From the NCBI GenBank assembly GCA_030040115.1, contig JASHUH010000646.1:1-6862 (forward strand): a DNA stretch of 6,862 nt. Reading direction: 5' to 3'. Both the position numbers and the translations under genes were made by a program. Positions 4,705 through 6,862 of the stretch are shown here, piece after piece (position 1 is the stretch's first letter; every line of letters starts with the position of its first letter). The notes under the pieces were generated by a model, which searched no databases, was not told where the DNA came from, and saw only the letters and a list, made by a program, of their open reading frames with translations. The DNA is from Acidobacteriaceae bacterium (GTDB lineage: Bacteria > Acidobacteriota > Terriglobia > Terriglobales > Acidobacteriaceae).

Positions 4705-6862
4705 TCAATCGGCCGCCGTGGCCCTCACGCCCTCTTGCGCGCTGATGGCGGCGACATCGATGGAGAGGCAGGCGGCGAGCTCGCCAAAATCTCTGTCCCA
4801 GCGGGGACGGTCTTCGGGAGCGAGGGCGGTGAGCTCGGCGAGCGGGATGTGCAGAATCTCGTACCAGATATTCTGCGCCTGCCAGAGATTGGTTTCGAGG
4901 GGCAACTCGATGAGGATACGGGCCAGGGCGAGGGTTCGATCGAGTATCTCCAGGGAGCCTGCGGACATCAGCAGCTCCAGCATGGCGCGTTTCATGCGCT
5001 GGTCGGCGATATAGCCAAGCGTGGCCGTGTCCAAGGAGACCTGGTCGGCTTTGGCCAGGGACAATAACGAGTGTAATTTCGCCGCATCGATGGGATCGGA
5101 CTCGAGCACGCGGCGCAGCCCAGCATTGATGGCGAAACCCGCGGCCAAGGTGAGGGCGGGCGGTTTGGGCAGCCCGGTTTGGGAAAGATAATGCAGCAGG
5201 CTAGCGTGCTCCTGGTAGATCGTGGTGAGGGAGCTTTCGATGTCCCAAAGCGTGGAGTTGAGGATGAGTTGGATGATGCGACGCTGCTCGTCGGTGAACA
5301 GGGAGGTGAGCGAATAGTCGCTGCCGCCATAGTAGTGGTCGAGTTGCCGGATCACCTCGGGAAAATCGGCGCGCTGCACCTCTTCGCCGGCCAGTCGCGC
5401 GAAGGCTTCGAATTCGATGGCACCGGCGTCCGCATAGGCTCTGACAGCAGCCGTAATATTCTGGTCGCCGAAATGCAGAACCGCAAACGAAAAGGTCCCC
5501 TGCTGGCCGGTGATGGTGCTGGCAATGTGCGCCCGCCCCAAGGCCAGGCGTCCGCCGCCCGACGAGTAGATGTCGTAGGAAATGCGGCGCACATGAAAGC
5601 AATAGAGTTCAGTCTCTTCGGGGAACGAAGAGAACATGGAACTGATGGCGTAGTGGGCGGCAACTTGTTCGAGACGCAACTCCTTCGCGGCCACCCAACG
5701 GGCGTAAATCTGTGCTCCGTCACCAGCCGCGGGGACGTTTGACCGCGCCTGGGCCATGTGGGCAAGAAACGGGGGTTCGAGCGCCGCAGCCTGTTCCCCG
5801 AAAAGCGCCTTCGCCAACTGCAGCACCCGGGCCGCGTAGGCGATGACCTGGACCGTCTCGATGCCCGAGATGTCGTCGAAAAACCAGCCGCAACTGGTGT
5901 ACATGAGCTGCGCGTGACGCTGCAACTCCATGAGTTCCAGGGCCCGCAAGCGCTCTGCTTCGCTTAGAGGATGGTTGGCGTGGGCGTTGAAGAAACGCGC
6001 CACGGATTCAGCCCCACGGTCGAGAATGACCTGGATATAGGCATCGCGCGCGGCCCAGACATCGTTGAACAGCTCGCTGCCTGCCTGTTCCGTAAGGGGA
6101 ATCAAGGACTCGCGCAATTCGTCGAGCCCCTCGCGGAGGGGCGTGCGCCAAGCCTGATTCCATCCCGGCTTGCCGCCATTGCAGCCGCAATTGGAGCGCC
6201 AGCGCTCGACGCCGTGCACGCAGCTCCACGAAGTGTTCTCCACAATTTCGCACTCGTATTCCGGAGGAAACTGCTCCAGGAAGCTTCCAAAATTGGCCAG
6301 CCGCACCGTCTTGTCCTGCTCCAGGAGGCGCAGCGCCCAGGCCAGCGCCATTTCGCCGTACTTGTGGTGGTGACCGTAGGTTTCCCCGTCGGTGGCCACG
6401 CTCGACAGCTGCGGCCTGGTTTCCTCCTTGAACTCGGATTTGAGACGGCCGGAAAGATTCTCGCCCGAGTTGAGCAAGCCTTCAAAGGCGATGGCGCGCG
6501 AATTGGGCCCGTTGTAAAAAAAGATCGTGATCGATGCTCCGGAAGGAAACCGCATCAGGTAAGGCCGCGTGGTGTCCACTGAAAGATCAGGCGTGTCAAT
6601 CCATTCCGCGTCCTCCTCGTGGAGCGGGCGGATCCGCTTGGCCTGGTGCGGCGCCAGCACCGTAAAGGCGACGCCTTCCTGGGCCAGAAGCTCCAGGGTT
6701 AGGTTATCCGCCGCGGTCTCGGCCAGCCACATGCCTTCGGGCGCCACGCTGAAATGTTGCCTGTAATCAGCGATGCCCCAGCGGATCTGGGTGATGCGGT
6801 CACGCCGGTTGGCCAGCGGCATGATCATGTGGTTGTAAACCTGCGCCATCGCTGAGCTGTGT
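4705..6862 (-). CDS. Glycoside hydrolase family 57 protein with C-terminal DUF3536 region (5' partial)
   Basis: The frame is open to the right edge: four more codons (HSSA) precede the Met at 6849, and that Met lies within a conserved stretch (AQVYNHMIMPLANRRD), so it is not the start. The true N-terminus, with the family's first HQP-type motif, is outside. Numbering from that Met: EGMWLAETA (38-46) is the motif carrying the candidate nucleophile Glu44; VATDGETYGHHHKYGE (151-166) carries the candidate acid/base Asp154; a Cys-containing segment (NTSWSCVHG, then NCGCNGG) covers 205-226; and MYTSCGWFFDDISGIETVQ (316-334) marks the DUF3536 part, followed by a long helical C-terminus to residue 714. 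GH57 enzymes are retaining amylases, 4-alpha-glucanotransferases or branching enzymes acting on alpha-glucans in the cytosol; the activity of the DUF3536 subgroup is not established. No glycogen genes are visible alongside it. The frame is intact and shows no frameshift. The family is confident; the exact activity is unknown. Confidence 0.9.
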   Translation of the reverse strand, partial: HSSAMAQVYNHMIMPLANRRDRITQIRWGIADYRQHFSVAPEGMWLAETAADNLTLELLAQEGVAFTVLAPHQAKRIRPLHEEDAEWIDTPDLSVDTTRPYLMRFPSGASITIFFYNGPNSRAIAFEGLLNSGENLSGRLKSEFKEETRPQLSSVATDGETYGHHHKYGEMALAWALRLLEQDKTVRLANFGSFLEQFPPEYECEIVENTSWSCVHGVERWRSNCGCNGGKPGWNQAWRTPLREGLDELRESLIPLTEQAGSELFNDVWAARDAYIQVILDRGAESVARFFNAHANHPLSEAERLRALELMELQRHAQLMYTSCGWFFDDISGIETVQVIAYAARVLQLAKALFGEQAAALEPPFLAHMAQARSNVPAAGDGAQIYARWVAAKELRLEQVAAHYAISSMFSSFPEETELYCFHVRRISYDIYSSGGGRLALGRAHIASTITGQQGTFSFAVLHFGDQNITAAVRAYADAGAIEFEAFARLAGEEVQRADFPEVIRQLDHYYGGSDYSLTSLFTDEQRRIIQLILNSTLWDIESSLTTIYQEHASLLHYLSQTGLPKPPALTLAAGFAINAGLRRVLESDPIDAAKLHSLLSLAKADQVSLDTATLGYIADQRMKRAMLELLMSAGSLEILDRTLALARILIELPLETNLWQAQNIWYEILHIPLAELTALAPEDRPRWDRDFGELAACLSIDVAAISAQEGVRATAAD

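Noticed and set aside
1..6862. CRISPR arrays, tRNA or rRNA genes
   Set aside because: I saw no regularly spaced repeats and no cloverleaf or rRNA-like sequence on either strand; a covariance-model search was not possible.

Overview
This is a GC-rich bacterial window holding four recognisable protein-coding genes, one unrecognised small gene, and a fragment of an insertion sequence at the left edge. Composition, gene style (a GH57/DUF3536 protein, a MpaB/DUF2236 oxygenase, a cytochrome bd-like protein with a C-terminal haem c) and the small protein with a 'CARGRRGLF' motif suggest a soil or sediment bacterium, perhaps Acidobacteriota. That assignment is an inference from protein style; no rRNA or other marker is present.

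Layout: (1) 1-153, minus strand: the C-terminal end of an IS110-family transposase, cut off on its 5' side. (2) 123-1493, minus: a membrane oxygen-reductase-like protein of the cytochrome bd superfamily with a C-terminal c-type haem domain. Its last codons run out of frame into the transposase fragment. (3) 1494-1761: a divergent control region with a CRP/FNR-like palindrome and a perfect 8-bp inverted repeat. (4) 1762-2727, plus: a MpaB/rubber-oxygenase-family (DUF2236) haem protein. (5) 2810-3892, minus: a PI-PLC X-domain-like phosphodiesterase without a signal peptide. (6) 3893-4230: a divergent spacer with no supported gene. (7) 4231-4641, plus: a small hypothetical protein. (8) 4705-6862, minus: a large GH57 glycoside hydrolase with a C-terminal DUF3536 region, whose N-terminus lies beyond the right edge.

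The genes do not form an operon: each neighbour is divergent or convergent, so each appears to be its own transcription unit. The cytochrome and the MpaB-type protein share a divergent control region and are both predicted haem/oxygen proteins, so co-regulation is possible but unproven. The PLC-like gene reads visibly less GC-rich in sampled lines than the cytochrome gene and may have been acquired separately. The most interesting points are the bd-superfamily protein, which keeps active-site residues but appears to lack both ligands of the quinol-side haem b558, and its chimeric junction with the IS110 fragment.
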